Assembly: GCA_000179315.1 (NCBI GenBank)
Contig: ADZZ01000346.1
Coordinates: 1 to 34,527 of the forward strand
Direction of reading: 5' to 3'
DNA length: 34,527 nucleotides
From: a delta proteobacterium NaphS2
GTDB lineage: Bacteria > Desulfobacterota > DSM-4660 > Desulfatiglandales > Desulfatiglandaceae
Part shown: positions 8,872 to 16,262 of the stretch, one piece after another
How the letters are laid out: the number at the start of each line of letters is the position of its first letter
Position numbering within the stretch: the first letter of the stretch is position 1
The notes under the pieces: generated by a model
What the model saw: only the letters and a program-made list of their open reading frames with translations
Told to the model about the DNA's origin: nothing
Database searches by the model: none
Position numbers and translations under genes: made by a program

Positions 8872-9981
8872 ATGGAGCGTGCAAGGTTGTCATTTTCGAA
8901 CAAAAAAGACTGGTCAACGATTCACCAGGAGAGATCCCTCAGATACTATACACCGGTGCTGGCGAGTTTCTCATGGCTCTACGCACTTGCGCAAGGACTT
9001 CGTTATGCGGCATATGGCCTCGGGATTCTCAAGAAAAAAAAGTTGCCCGGATTGGTGGTCAGTGTGGGCAATATCACCGTGGGAGGGACCGGTAAAACCC
9101 CTGCAGTGGCCCTGCTTTCAAAATGGGCGGTATCCCGGAATATAAAGGTGTGCATTATCTCAAGGGGGTATGGGGGGAACTATAAGAGCCCCGTGCTGGA
9201 AGTCTCCGACGGGCGGCAGGTTTTGGCGGATTCCCGGTTGGCCGGAGATGAACCGGTGTTATTGGCTGAAAAGGTTCCCGGATGTCCCGTTGTATTGTCA
9301 AAGAAACGATATCTGGCGGGGATGCATGCCCGCCGGAAATTTGCGTCTGAACTCTTCATAATCGATGACGGATTTCAGCACATGCAGTTGGAAAGGGATT
9401 TGAATCTGGTGCTGATGGACGCTGCCAGCCCTTTTGGAAACGGCCATCTTCTGCCCCGGGGACCGTTGCGGGAGCCTCTGGCGCAACTGAAACGGGCGGA
9501 CGCCTTTATTCTGACGCGATATAAAGAGAAGCCTGGAAATGGGACACGGGCTTTCCTGAAAGAACGCTATCCGGGTATCCCTGTTTTCTGTGCGGAACAC
9601 GTGCCCCATAAATTGGTCTTTCCCCATCCGGGCCGCATTGAATCTCCAAAAACGCTGAATGAAAAGCGCGTGGTTGCTTTTGCGGGCATCGGGAATCCGC
9701 AGTTATTTAAGGAAACATTGCTGTCATTGGGGGCCCATGTGGTTGCGTTTCGCGGATACAAAGATCATTATGCGTACGATTGGCACGATCCTGACTGCCT
9801 TGTTCGGTTGAAGAGGACGACAGGCGCGCAGTTCATCGTGACCACGGAAAAAGACTGGATGAGGATCGGACGGTTCTGGCCCGACGGTTCGGAGATCGCG
9901 TATTTGTGTATTCAATTTTCCTTTCTGCCCGGGCAGGAAGGTGTTTTCGGGATGATCGAGAATGCGTTTGGAAAAAAATGA
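8872..9981 (+). CDS. lpxK: Tetraacyldisaccharide 4'-kinase
   Basis: LpxK phosphorylates the 4' position of the lipid A disaccharide using ATP, at the cytoplasmic face of the inner membrane. The 369-residue protein has an N-terminal hydrophobic region (about residues 25-50). A Walker A motif follows (GNITVGGTGKTP, about residues 67-78), then SRGYGG, the characteristic DDGFQH, the LLPRGPLREP segment, and TTEKDWMR near the C-terminus. All are family hallmarks. The ATG abuts the waaA stop. The 3' end overlaps the first possible start of the acyltransferase gene by 20 bases. Confidence 0.96.
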   Translation: MERARLSFSNKKDWSTIHQERSLRYYTPVLASFSWLYALAQGLRYAAYGLGILKKKKLPGLVVSVGNITVGGTGKTPAVALLSKWAVSRNIKVCIISRGYGGNYKSPVLEVSDGRQVLADSRLAGDEPVLLAEKVPGCPVVLSKKRYLAGMHARRKFASELFIIDDGFQHMQLERDLNLVLMDAASPFGNGHLLPRGPLREPLAQLKRADAFILTRYKEKPGNGTRAFLKERYPGIPVFCAEHVPHKLVFPHPGRIESPKTLNEKRVVAFAGIGNPQLFKETLLSLGAHVVAFRGYKDHYAYDWHDPDCLVRLKRTTGAQFIVTTEKDWMRIGRFWPDGSEIAYLCIQFSFLPGQEGVFGMIENAFGKK

Positions 9982-10885
9982 AATGTTGTCTGTTGCTATC
10001 GGTCGTGTGCTCAACGCGCTGGTGGATCTTCTGGGATTTATTCCCATTCGATTGGGGCAGTACCTGGGACGGTTGCTGGGAGGTTTCCTGGGGATTGCAG
10101 CGGTAGGGCCCATGAAGTCTTCCTTGGATGGCTTGCGAATGGTATTCGGGGATCGCATGTCGGAAAAAGACCTGAAGAAACTGAACCGGCGTGTCGTGAT
10201 ACATTTTGCACAAATGCTTTTTGAGGTGCCGCACGTTTTAAGATTAAACATGCGCAATCTGCACCGATACGTCTATTTTGAGAATGAAAAGGCATTTACG
10301 GATGCGCTGGCGAAAGGGAAAGGGTGCTTTATTCTGACCGGCCACTTCGGGAACTGGGAATTTATGAGCGCCGCCATTACCCTGCGGTTTCAAACGGACG
10401 GTATTGCGGTGGCCCGACCGGTGGATTTCGCACCCGCCGAAGAACTCTTAACCCGTCTGCGGACCCACTTTGGTACTGAAATTATTCCCAAAAAGAAAGC
10501 CATGAAAAAACTTCTCATGGGCATTCGCAAGAACAAGACCATGGGGATTTTGCTGGATCAAAATGTTGACTGGTATGAAGGGGTTTTTGTGCCCTTCCTG
10601 GGAAAATTGGCCTGCACCAACAAAGGCCTGGCACTGATTGCCATGAAAACCGGCGCGCCGGTCATCCCCGTATTCAGCGCGCGACAGCCCGACGGCCGCT
10701 ACCGTGTGGTGTTTGAAAACGCGGTTGAGCTGGTTCACACCGGGAGCAAACTGTCCGATACGGAAGAGAACACGGCATTGTTCAATCGGATTTTTGAAAA
10801 ATACATTTACTGGTATCCCGAGCAGTGGTTCTGGTTTCACAAACGGTGGAAAACCAGGCCCAGCTGCCCCTTTCCACGGCAATGA
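9962..10885 (+). CDS. lpxL: Lipid A biosynthesis acyltransferase (LpxL/HtrB family)
   Basis: This enzyme transfers a secondary acyl chain from acyl-ACP to Kdo2-lipid IVA. The 307-residue protein has a hydrophobic N-terminal anchor and the family catalytic motif HX4E in LTGHFGNWEF. GILLDQNVDW, VPFLGKLACTNKG and the C-terminal YPEQWFWFHKRWK are all typical of the LABLPAT domain. The start at 9962 overlaps lpxK by 20 bases; the in-frame ATG at 9983, just after the lpxK stop, is an equally reasonable start. Whether it is an LpxL- or LpxM-type enzyme cannot be told from sequence alone; only one acyltransferase is present in the cluster. The symbol reflects family rather than proven position specificity. 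Confidence 0.9.
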   Translation: MRLEKNEMLSVAIGRVLNALVDLLGFIPIRLGQYLGRLLGGFLGIAAVGPMKSSLDGLRMVFGDRMSEKDLKKLNRRVVIHFAQMLFEVPHVLRLNMRNLHRYVYFENEKAFTDALAKGKGCFILTGHFGNWEFMSAAITLRFQTDGIAVARPVDFAPAEELLTRLRTHFGTEIIPKKKAMKKLLMGIRKNKTMGILLDQNVDWYEGVFVPFLGKLACTNKGLALIAMKTGAPVIPVFSARQPDGRYRVVFENAVELVHTGSKLSDTEENTALFNRIFEKYIYWYPEQWFWFHKRWKTRPSCPFPRQ

Positions 10886-10890
10886 GAAAA

Positions 10891-10909
10891 AGGCCGCCGG
10901 AAGCGGCTT
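10891..10909 (+). repeat. GC-rich hairpin in the acyltransferase-waaF gap
   Basis: GCCGC (10893-10897), a CGGAA loop and GCGGC (10903-10907), flanked by further partial pairing, form a small stable hairpin just after the acyltransferase stop. No T tract follows. It sits in the only gap over 100 bases between waaA and the end of the cluster. Confidence 0.25.
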
Positions 10910-10993
10910 GACCCCGCGAAAAGGCAAAAGACATAGACGGTTCAAAGGTTGCCTATTTCAGGCATTGACGGCAAATTTGATGAAGGCATTAAA

Positions 10994-12061
10994 TTGAATC
11001 ATCACCATGACGGAAAAATAGACAAAGCTCGGGTGCGGCGGATCCTCATTCGTGCCACCAATTGGGTGGGGGATGCCATCATGACCTTGCCGGCGCTGGA
11101 AGCGGTTCGGGAGAATTTTCCCGGGCGATATATGGCGGTGCTGGCAAAGCCGTGGGTAGCACCGCTATTTGAAAATCATCCTGCGGTTGATCGGGTGTTT
11201 GTTTTCGACAAAGGAAACGGCAAATTAAATGGGTTCTCCGAGATATGGCGGGTCAGCCGTTTGATTCAAAGGGAACACTTTGATCTGGCCATTCTTTTTC
11301 AAAATGCCTTTGAAGCGGCCCTTTTGGCCTTCATGGGCCGGGTCAAAAATCGTGTGGGGTATAAAACCGATGGCAGAGGCTTCATGCTCACCCACGGTGT
11401 AGTCCGGGATGAAAAGGTGCTTGGCATTCATCAGGTGGAGTACTATTGTGCGATTTTGCGTGCCATGGGGTGGCCTGCCCAAGAGAAAGATCCGGTGCTC
11501 CACGTGGGCGTTGAGATTCGGCGGCAGGCCAAAACGATTTTGGAAGCGGCGGGCGTTGGCTCAGGCGGTTTCATCGTGGGTCTGAGTCCCGGGGCTGTTT
11601 TCGGAAGCGCAAAACGCTGGCCGCCGGAACGGTTTGCCAGGATCGGTGATCAGATGATTGAAAGATGGGGCGCCAAAGTCCTCGTATTCGGCAGCAAAGG
11701 GGAAAAGGCCATCGGAGATCGTGTTTGCAGGGCCATGAAGCACGATGCCCTGAATTTTTGCGGAAAGACGTCTTTGGAAATGGCCATGGGTGTCATGAGC
11801 CTTTGCCGGTTTTTTGTGACCAACGACTCGGGATTGATGCACATGGCCGCGGCACTCGGGATTCCGACCGTGGCCGTGTTCGGTTCCACCGATCATGTGA
11901 CCACGGGCCCAAGAGGTCCTAAAACGCGAATTGCAAGGCGCCCCGTGTCGTGTGCGCCCTGTTTGAAGCAGGAATGTCCCGCCGATCACCGGTGTATGCT
12001 GGGACTTACACCTGAGACGGTCTGGGAAGAAATGGAAGCGCTAAGGAGGGATGTTTTTTGA
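10994..12061 (+). CDS. waaF: ADP-heptose:LPS heptosyltransferase II
   Basis: This GT9 enzyme adds heptose to the LPS inner core at the cytoplasmic face of the inner membrane. I chose TTG 10994 because GAAGG lies 7 bases upstream; another in-frame TTG at 10949 has a poorly placed ribosome-binding site. This gives 355 residues, normal for the family. Visible features are ILIRATNWVGDAIMTLPAL at the N-terminus (classic WaaF), LSPGAVFGSAKRWPPERFA in the middle, FVTNDSGLMHMAAALG as the ADP-heptose site, FGSTDHVTTGPRG, and a late Cys cluster (CAPCLKQECP, HRCM). The stop overlaps the gmhB start by 4 bases (TTGA). Confidence 0.92.
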   Translation: MNHHHDGKIDKARVRRILIRATNWVGDAIMTLPALEAVRENFPGRYMAVLAKPWVAPLFENHPAVDRVFVFDKGNGKLNGFSEIWRVSRLIQREHFDLAILFQNAFEAALLAFMGRVKNRVGYKTDGRGFMLTHGVVRDEKVLGIHQVEYYCAILRAMGWPAQEKDPVLHVGVEIRRQAKTILEAAGVGSGGFIVGLSPGAVFGSAKRWPPERFARIGDQMIERWGAKVLVFGSKGEKAIGDRVCRAMKHDALNFCGKTSLEMAMGVMSLCRFFVTNDSGLMHMAAALGIPTVAVFGSTDHVTTGPRGPKTRIARRPVSCAPCLKQECPADHRCMLGLTPETVWEEMEALRRDVF

Positions 12062-12624
12062 AAAAACCGGCTGTTTTCATGGATCGGGACGGTACCGTCA
12101 ATGAGCAGATGGGATATATCAACCATCCGGATCGCTTTGTGCTGCTGCCCGGGGTTGGAAAAGCCATTCACCTGCTCAATGAGGCCGGGTTTCTGGCCAT
12201 CGTCGTGACCAATCAGTCCGGGGTGGCACGGGGGTATTTCCCGGTGGATCTGGTTTATCAGGTGCATGAGAAGATGAAGCGCCTCATAAAAAAGGATGGA
12301 GCAACTTTTGACGGCATTTATTTTTGCCCCCATTATCCTGACGGAAAGGTTTCCCCCTACGGCACGATTTGTGAGTGCCGAAAACCCGACACCGGTTTGA
12401 TTCGGGAGGCGGAAGCATCGTTTGATATTGATATGGAGAATTCCTGGGTGATCGGAGACCGCTCGACGGACATTAAGATGGCTCATCGGGCCGGCCTGAA
12501 AGGCATTCTGGTCAAGACCGGCTATGGCAGGGGCGATCTGGAATATGTGTTTCCCGAATTTCCGTTTCAGCCATTTCATGTGGCGGAAGACCTTCTGGAT
12601 GCGGTAAAGTGGATTCTGGGTTGA
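12058..12624 (+). CDS. gmhB: D-glycero-beta-D-manno-heptose 1,7-bisphosphate 7-phosphatase
   Basis: GmhB removes the C7 phosphate during ADP-heptose synthesis and so feeds the two neighbouring heptosyltransferases. It is a 188-residue HAD phosphatase with nucleophile and acid Asp9 and Asp11 (FMDRDGTVN), the TNQSGVARG motif, and a Cys/His zinc loop (CPHYPDG then CECRKPDTG). The metal-binding motif IGDRSTDIKMA is also present. The start is TTG 12058, with AGGAGG 9 bases upstream, inside the end of waaF. The protein matches the family in length. Histidinol-phosphatase-type relatives share the fold, but the operon context supports GmhB. Confidence 0.94.
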   Translation: MKKPAVFMDRDGTVNEQMGYINHPDRFVLLPGVGKAIHLLNEAGFLAIVVTNQSGVARGYFPVDLVYQVHEKMKRLIKKDGATFDGIYFCPHYPDGKVSPYGTICECRKPDTGLIREAEASFDIDMENSWVIGDRSTDIKMAHRAGLKGILVKTGYGRGDLEYVFPEFPFQPFHVAEDLLDAVKWILG

Positions 12625-13730
12625 AATTTTCATTAGACAAAAACGTGCCGCTCCAAATTCTTATCGTCAAATTGAGTGCCATCGGCGATGTGGTGCACAC
12701 CCTCGCCTTTCTGGACGTGATCCATCAGAATTTTCCCCTGGCCGAAATCGACTGGGTGGTGGAAGAGAGCGCCGCGGGCATTATCACAGGGCACCCGGTG
12801 ATTCGCCGGGTGATCGTTTCCAGAAGGAAATCATGGCGACGTCAACTGTTTAAGAACCGTCGGTACGAAAGGGTTTTTCGGGAGATATCATCTCTTGCAG
12901 GTGCGCTTCGACGAATTCGTTACGACTGTGTGATTGATTTGCAGGGGTTGCTGAAAAGCGGTATCCTGACAGGGATTGCAAGGGGTGCCAGAAAGGTGGG
13001 GATGGCGGGATCAAGGGAAGGGGCGTCCCTTTTCTTAAAAGAACCGCCCGTCCCGGTGAATTACCGTCAGCATGCCATAGACCGCTACCTGGAAGTGGCA
13101 GCATATCTGGGATGTGAATGGGATCGCTGGAACAACCGAATTCCGGTGTCTCCGGCTGATCGGCAGGCCGTGGAGAAATTGCTCGCGGATCGTGGATTCA
13201 AAGGTGAGGCCCTTGTGGCCATCAACCCCATGGCCAAATGGAAGACCAAACTGTGGAAGCCGGGGCTTTTTGCCGATTTGGCGGACCGGATCATGACGGC
13301 GTTAAACTGCCGGGTGGTTTTCACCGGGAGCGGTGAAGATCGGCCGGTTATCGAAAACATCCTTTCAAGAATGAAAAAACGACCGTTGAATCTGGCAGGA
13401 AGGACCGGACTGAAAGAGTTGGCCTTTTTGTATGATCGATGTGACGTCCTCGTTACAACCGATACGGGGCCCATGCACATGGCTGCCGCCATGGGAACGC
13501 CTGTGGTAGCTCTTTTCGGACCCACTTCTCCCGTCAGGACCGGTCCGTACGGTCCCGGTCACAGGGTCGTAACCTCGGGGGCTGACTGCAGCCCCTGTTT
13601 AAAAAAGAGCTGCGAAAATTGGACTTGTATGGGAAATATAACCGTGGACAGCGTCTTTCAATCTGTGAAAGAGACGTTGGAGCGAAAACAGCAGCATGAA
13701 GCCGTAATATCAATGAAAAAAGGAGGTTGA
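12609..13730 (+). CDS. waaC: ADP-heptose:LPS heptosyltransferase (WaaC-like, GT9)
   Basis: This second GT9 enzyme is closest in pattern to heptosyltransferase I, which adds the first heptose to Kdo2-lipid A. The N-terminal ILIVKLSAIGDVVHT is the WaaC-type start motif. VIDLQGLLKSG, INPMAKWKTKLWK, TTDTGPMHMAAAMGTP and FGPTSPVRTGPYG follow, then a Cys pair (CSPCLKKSC). Two starts are possible: GTG 12609 (373 residues) or TTG 12621 (369 residues), the latter giving a 4-base TTGA overlap with gmhB like the preceding junction. The C-terminal tail overlaps the ribosome-binding site of the next gene. Exact acceptor specificity is inferred from motif and operon, not proven. Confidence 0.88.
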   Translation: MDSGLKFSLDKNVPLQILIVKLSAIGDVVHTLAFLDVIHQNFPLAEIDWVVEESAAGIITGHPVIRRVIVSRRKSWRRQLFKNRRYERVFREISSLAGALRRIRYDCVIDLQGLLKSGILTGIARGARKVGMAGSREGASLFLKEPPVPVNYRQHAIDRYLEVAAYLGCEWDRWNNRIPVSPADRQAVEKLLADRGFKGEALVAINPMAKWKTKLWKPGLFADLADRIMTALNCRVVFTGSGEDRPVIENILSRMKKRPLNLAGRTGLKELAFLYDRCDVLVTTDTGPMHMAAAMGTPVVALFGPTSPVRTGPYGPGHRVVTSGADCSPCLKKSCENWTCMGNITVDSVFQSVKETLERKQQHEAVISMKKGG

Positions 13731-13731
13731 A

Positions 13732-13947
13732 ATGGCCATCAGCAAAGAACTACTCGATATCCTGGCCTGTCCCAAATGTAAGGGAGATATCCATTTGACG
13801 GAATCAAAAGACGGGCTTATTTGCGACCACTGTAAGCTCTTATATGAAATAAAGGATGATATCCCCATCATGCTCATTGATGAAGCAAAGCCATTGGATC
13901 ATAGATGTCCTCATAAAACGCAACAGGGAGAGTTGCTCTTGGATTAG
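13732..13947 (+). CDS. Trm112-like zinc-ribbon protein (UPF0434/YcaR family)
   Basis: A 71-residue protein, ATG preceded by a strong AGGAGG, one base after the waaC stop. The family pattern is clear: LLDILACPKCKGDI with the first CxxC, then ICDHCKLLYEIKDDIPIMLIDEA with the second CxxC, a likely zinc ribbon. Family members act as small stabilising partners of methyltransferases or are found next to lipid A genes (in E. coli ycaR follows lpxK). Relatives usually end shortly after the IDEA segment. Here about 15 more residues (HRCPHKTQ and onward) run into a decayed gene fragment, so the C-terminus has probably been altered by the insertion or deletion that created the following scar. Confidence 0.85.
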   Translation: MAISKELLDILACPKCKGDIHLTESKDGLICDHCKLLYEIKDDIPIMLIDEAKPLDHRCPHKTQQGELLLD

Positions 13948-14216
13948 GGATAGGCGAAGCTACAGTCAAAAGGATAATGGCCGCTTATAAACAAAAAAAG
14001 AAAGCGGTTGTAACAACTGAAGAAAAGGAAAGAGGGAAGCCGCCTTATCGATTGTCGCACAATTTGTAGCCTGTTATTAGAGAATTCGTTCGAAAAAAGA
14101 ACCTCAAAGGTCAGAAGATAGACGCTGAACAGATCCGAAAGCAGGAAGAGAAATATTGGACAGAAGACAGTAGGTTGTACGAGGATATAGAAGAAGAAAA
14201 TTGGATTTTTAATTGA
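13917..14216 (+). pseudogene. Remnant of a helix-turn-helix (transposase-like) protein
   Basis: One frame from 13917 to the TGA at 14214-14216 reads as protein except for a single TAG at 14067-14069. Before the stop are GLGIGEATVKRIMAAYKQ, which looks like a DNA-binding helix-turn-helix, and then RGKPPYRLSHNL. After the stop the frame continues as PVIREFVRKKNLKGQK and ends in a Lys/Glu-rich tail (YEDIEEENWIFN). CAG to TAG is the simplest explanation for the break. No start codon precedes it; the frame begins within the end of the Trm112-like gene. It resembles the N-terminal part of a DDE-type transposase, but I cannot name the family. No catalytic domain or terminal inverted repeats are present. 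Confidence 0.6.
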
Positions 14217-14244
14217 CTGACATATTTAGTATCAAGTCATATGA

Positions 14245-14599
14245 AGACTACTATATCTGATTCTCAAGACCGATGGGAATCTCAAAAAACAAAGTCTTCG
14301 TCTATCGTACCTTTTAACGGTGGCGACGCTGATGTTTTCCGGTGCCGTTTATCTCTGGATCAGCCTGATATACCAGCAGGCCTGTCCCAAGTGGATGACC
14401 GTGCCGGATGCCTTTTATCTGCTCGCCCCGGTCCTGCAATTTTCGGGTTTATCATGATCTTTTGCAGTCTTTACAAAGGGTTTGAGGTTGCGCTCTTTTT
14501 TGGAGCGCCGTCACCGTTTCCTTTGGGTTTATGGCGTTGTCCGTATCCATCGGACTTTTTTACATCCTTGCACCCGGATCCAGAAAATCCCCCACATAG
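14245..14599 (+). pseudogene. Frameshifted remnant of a small multi-spanning membrane protein
   Basis: Three successive frames join into a coherent hydrophobic protein of about 118 residues. Frame one (to about 14450) contains SYLLTVATLMFSGAVYLW and VPDAFYLLAPVLQF. Frame two (about 14451-14497) reads IMIFCSLYKGFEVALFF. Frame three (about 14498-14599) reads WSAVTVSFGFMALSVSIG followed by LFYILAPGSRK and a stop. Each shift is -1 and lies at a G/T or T run, as if one base were missing at each. No start codon is evident at the 5' end. The 3' end overlaps the convergent methylase gene by 40 bases. It may be a decayed gene or a gene disrupted by sequencing indels. I do not recognise the family. Confidence 0.5.
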
Positions 14600-16227
14600 A
14601 TCATATACTGAAACGGCAGGCTCTCCTTCGACATCTCTTCCATAAAGCTTCCCAAGGTTCCCCGCTCCACCTTTTCACTGTCAGCGTAGCCCGCTCTCGA
14701 GACAATGGCCAGAGGCGTATGGGGACCATAGTGCCGTGAAAGCGCCTCGATGAACTTTTTAAATTCCGTGCGCATGGTGAAAAGCGCCATCGTACTTTGA
14801 AGGCCGGCCATTTCCTCCACGAACCAACCGGAGGCCAGAATAACGGTTCGGAAGGCATTTTTGTCGGCCACTCCCTGTCCGAGGGCGGCGTTGGCCGCGT
14901 TGAAACAGCTCAGACCGGGTATCACTTCCGTTTCTATGTCCCTGAACTCCTTTAGTGTCCATGATGAGGGACCGTAAATAAGGGGATCCCCACTGTCCAG
15001 CATGGCGACGGTCTTCCCCTCCGCCACGGCCTCTCGAACCATGCGGGCCAATTCCGCCTGTTTGCGGTGGTATTCCTCACAGCTCATTTTTTCTCTGGCC
15101 CTTTCCTGTTCAGTCACCTCGGAACACTTTTTCCCGTAAAAGGGGAAGAGCCGGTGATACCCTTCCTTGATTATCTTTCCGGAAAGCTCATTTTGAAAAC
15201 GGTTACGGAGCCTTTTCGGGGCAAAGATTACATCCGCTTTTCGGATCACCTCCAGGGCCCTGATGGTGGCCAGATCCGCATCGCCGGGGCCCATGCCCAC
15301 CAGGTAAAATTTTCCCCGGTCTTGGTCTTTTCCGGGGAGGTCCTTCCCACAAGGGGCATCCTTCAGATTCCTGCCCACGTAGACCAGGGATCCGTCCGTA
15401 TCCTGTCCTTTCAGCTTCCGACCCATGTCCGCCACGGTGCCCGTGACGATCCGGGTTTTCCCCCTCTGCCCGGCATGCCGGACCACGGCCATGGGCGTAT
15501 CCGAAGGGCAGGAGGCCGAAAGCCTTTCAAGCAGTCTGTCCATATTCCCGGGCATGAAGATCACCAGGGTCGCCCTTTTATACTTGAGAAGGTTTTCGAT
15601 GCCGTCTTTTTTCGTTTTTGCGGATTTTCCATGGAAAGGCGTGGTGATGATCACCTGGCCCAGCCCCGCCTGAAGTGCGGCATTGGCCCCATTAAAAGCA
15701 CTCAGCCCGGCTACCACGCGGGGATGGAGGTCGGCCAGTTCCGTAAACGTCCAAATGTCCTGCCCGTAAAGGGTCGGGTCTCCCGGACTCAACAGGACCA
15801 CGTTCTGACCTTTTTTTACTGCCTTTCGAACCATGGACGCGAATTCCGCTTGCTTCTGATGGTATGCTTCACAGGTCATTTCATGGTTGATCCGTTGGTC
15901 CCCGCCCACGGTGCTGCATTCCTTTCCATAGAAGGGGCAAAGGTCTCCGTAACCACTTGAAACCTGCTTGTTCTGAAGGTCCACAAGCTCGGCCAGACGC
16001 TCACGGACTTCCGGATCGCAGAACACAAGATCCGCTTTTCCGATCACCGAGACGGCCCTTGCCGTCAAAAGGTCCGCATCCCCCGGACCAACGCCCACCA
16101 CGCAGAAGCTGCCCGGAGGGGCCGTCGCATCACCTTTCACCTCCGCAAAGGCTGCGCAGCATAAAAGAAAGACCATCGCCAGCATGGTGGTTAACGCCCC
16201 TATGCTTTTCCCTTTCATATTTTCCAT
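14560..16227 (-). CDS. Secreted protein with two tandem tetrapyrrole methylase domains
   Basis: The 555-residue product starts with a Sec signal peptide (Lys5/Lys7, hydrophobic core about 9-27, AFA cleavage site before Glu29). Two tetrapyrrole (corrin/porphyrin) methylase domains follow, at about 41-285 and 305-550. Each has the GxGPGDADL start motif (GVGPGDADLL; GMGPGDADLA), the S-adenosylmethionine-site pattern (SPGDPTLYG; DSGDPLIYG) and a GLSxFNxANAAL segment. Each also carries an unusual insert, PFYGKxC followed by C-x14-C-x3-H (Cys104/119, His123; Cys368/383, His387). I start at ATG 16227, which AAGG precedes; an upstream ATG (16254) is possible. It lies 35 bases after the TonB receptor gene, in one unit with it. 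Ordinary CobI/CbiF-type methylases are cytoplasmic and single-domain, so the role here is unknown. Binding or modification of a tetrapyrrole in the periplasm is inference. Confidence 0.85.
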   Translation of the reverse strand: MENMKGKSIGALTTMLAMVFLLCCAAFAEVKGDATAPPGSFCVVGVGPGDADLLTARAVSVIGKADLVFCDPEVRERLAELVDLQNKQVSSGYGDLCPFYGKECSTVGGDQRINHEMTCEAYHQKQAEFASMVRKAVKKGQNVVLLSPGDPTLYGQDIWTFTELADLHPRVVAGLSAFNGANAALQAGLGQVIITTPFHGKSAKTKKDGIENLLKYKRATLVIFMPGNMDRLLERLSASCPSDTPMAVVRHAGQRGKTRIVTGTVADMGRKLKGQDTDGSLVYVGRNLKDAPCGKDLPGKDQDRGKFYLVGMGPGDADLATIRALEVIRKADVIFAPKRLRNRFQNELSGKIIKEGYHRLFPFYGKKCSEVTEQERAREKMSCEEYHRKQAELARMVREAVAEGKTVAMLDSGDPLIYGPSSWTLKEFRDIETEVIPGLSCFNAANAALGQGVADKNAFRTVILASGWFVEEMAGLQSTMALFTMRTEFKKFIEALSRHYGPHTPLAIVSRAGYADSEKVERGTLGSFMEEMSKESLPFQYMIYVGDFLDPGARM

Positions 16228-16262
16228 TTTTTGCCTTGCTCCAAGAAAACCCATTAGACGCT

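Noticed and set aside
10891-10909. Terminator within the LPS cluster
   Set aside because: The hairpin lacks a T tract and the downstream genes continue the same pathway.
14440-14505. Programmed frameshifting in the membrane-protein remnant
   Set aside because: Two shifts, no start codon, and no conserved slippery-site plus structure arrangement; decay or indel errors are simpler.
15067-15960. 297-codon plus-strand open frame
   Set aside because: Antisense to the double methylase gene, which has clear family motifs; no recognisable protein and no ribosome-binding site.
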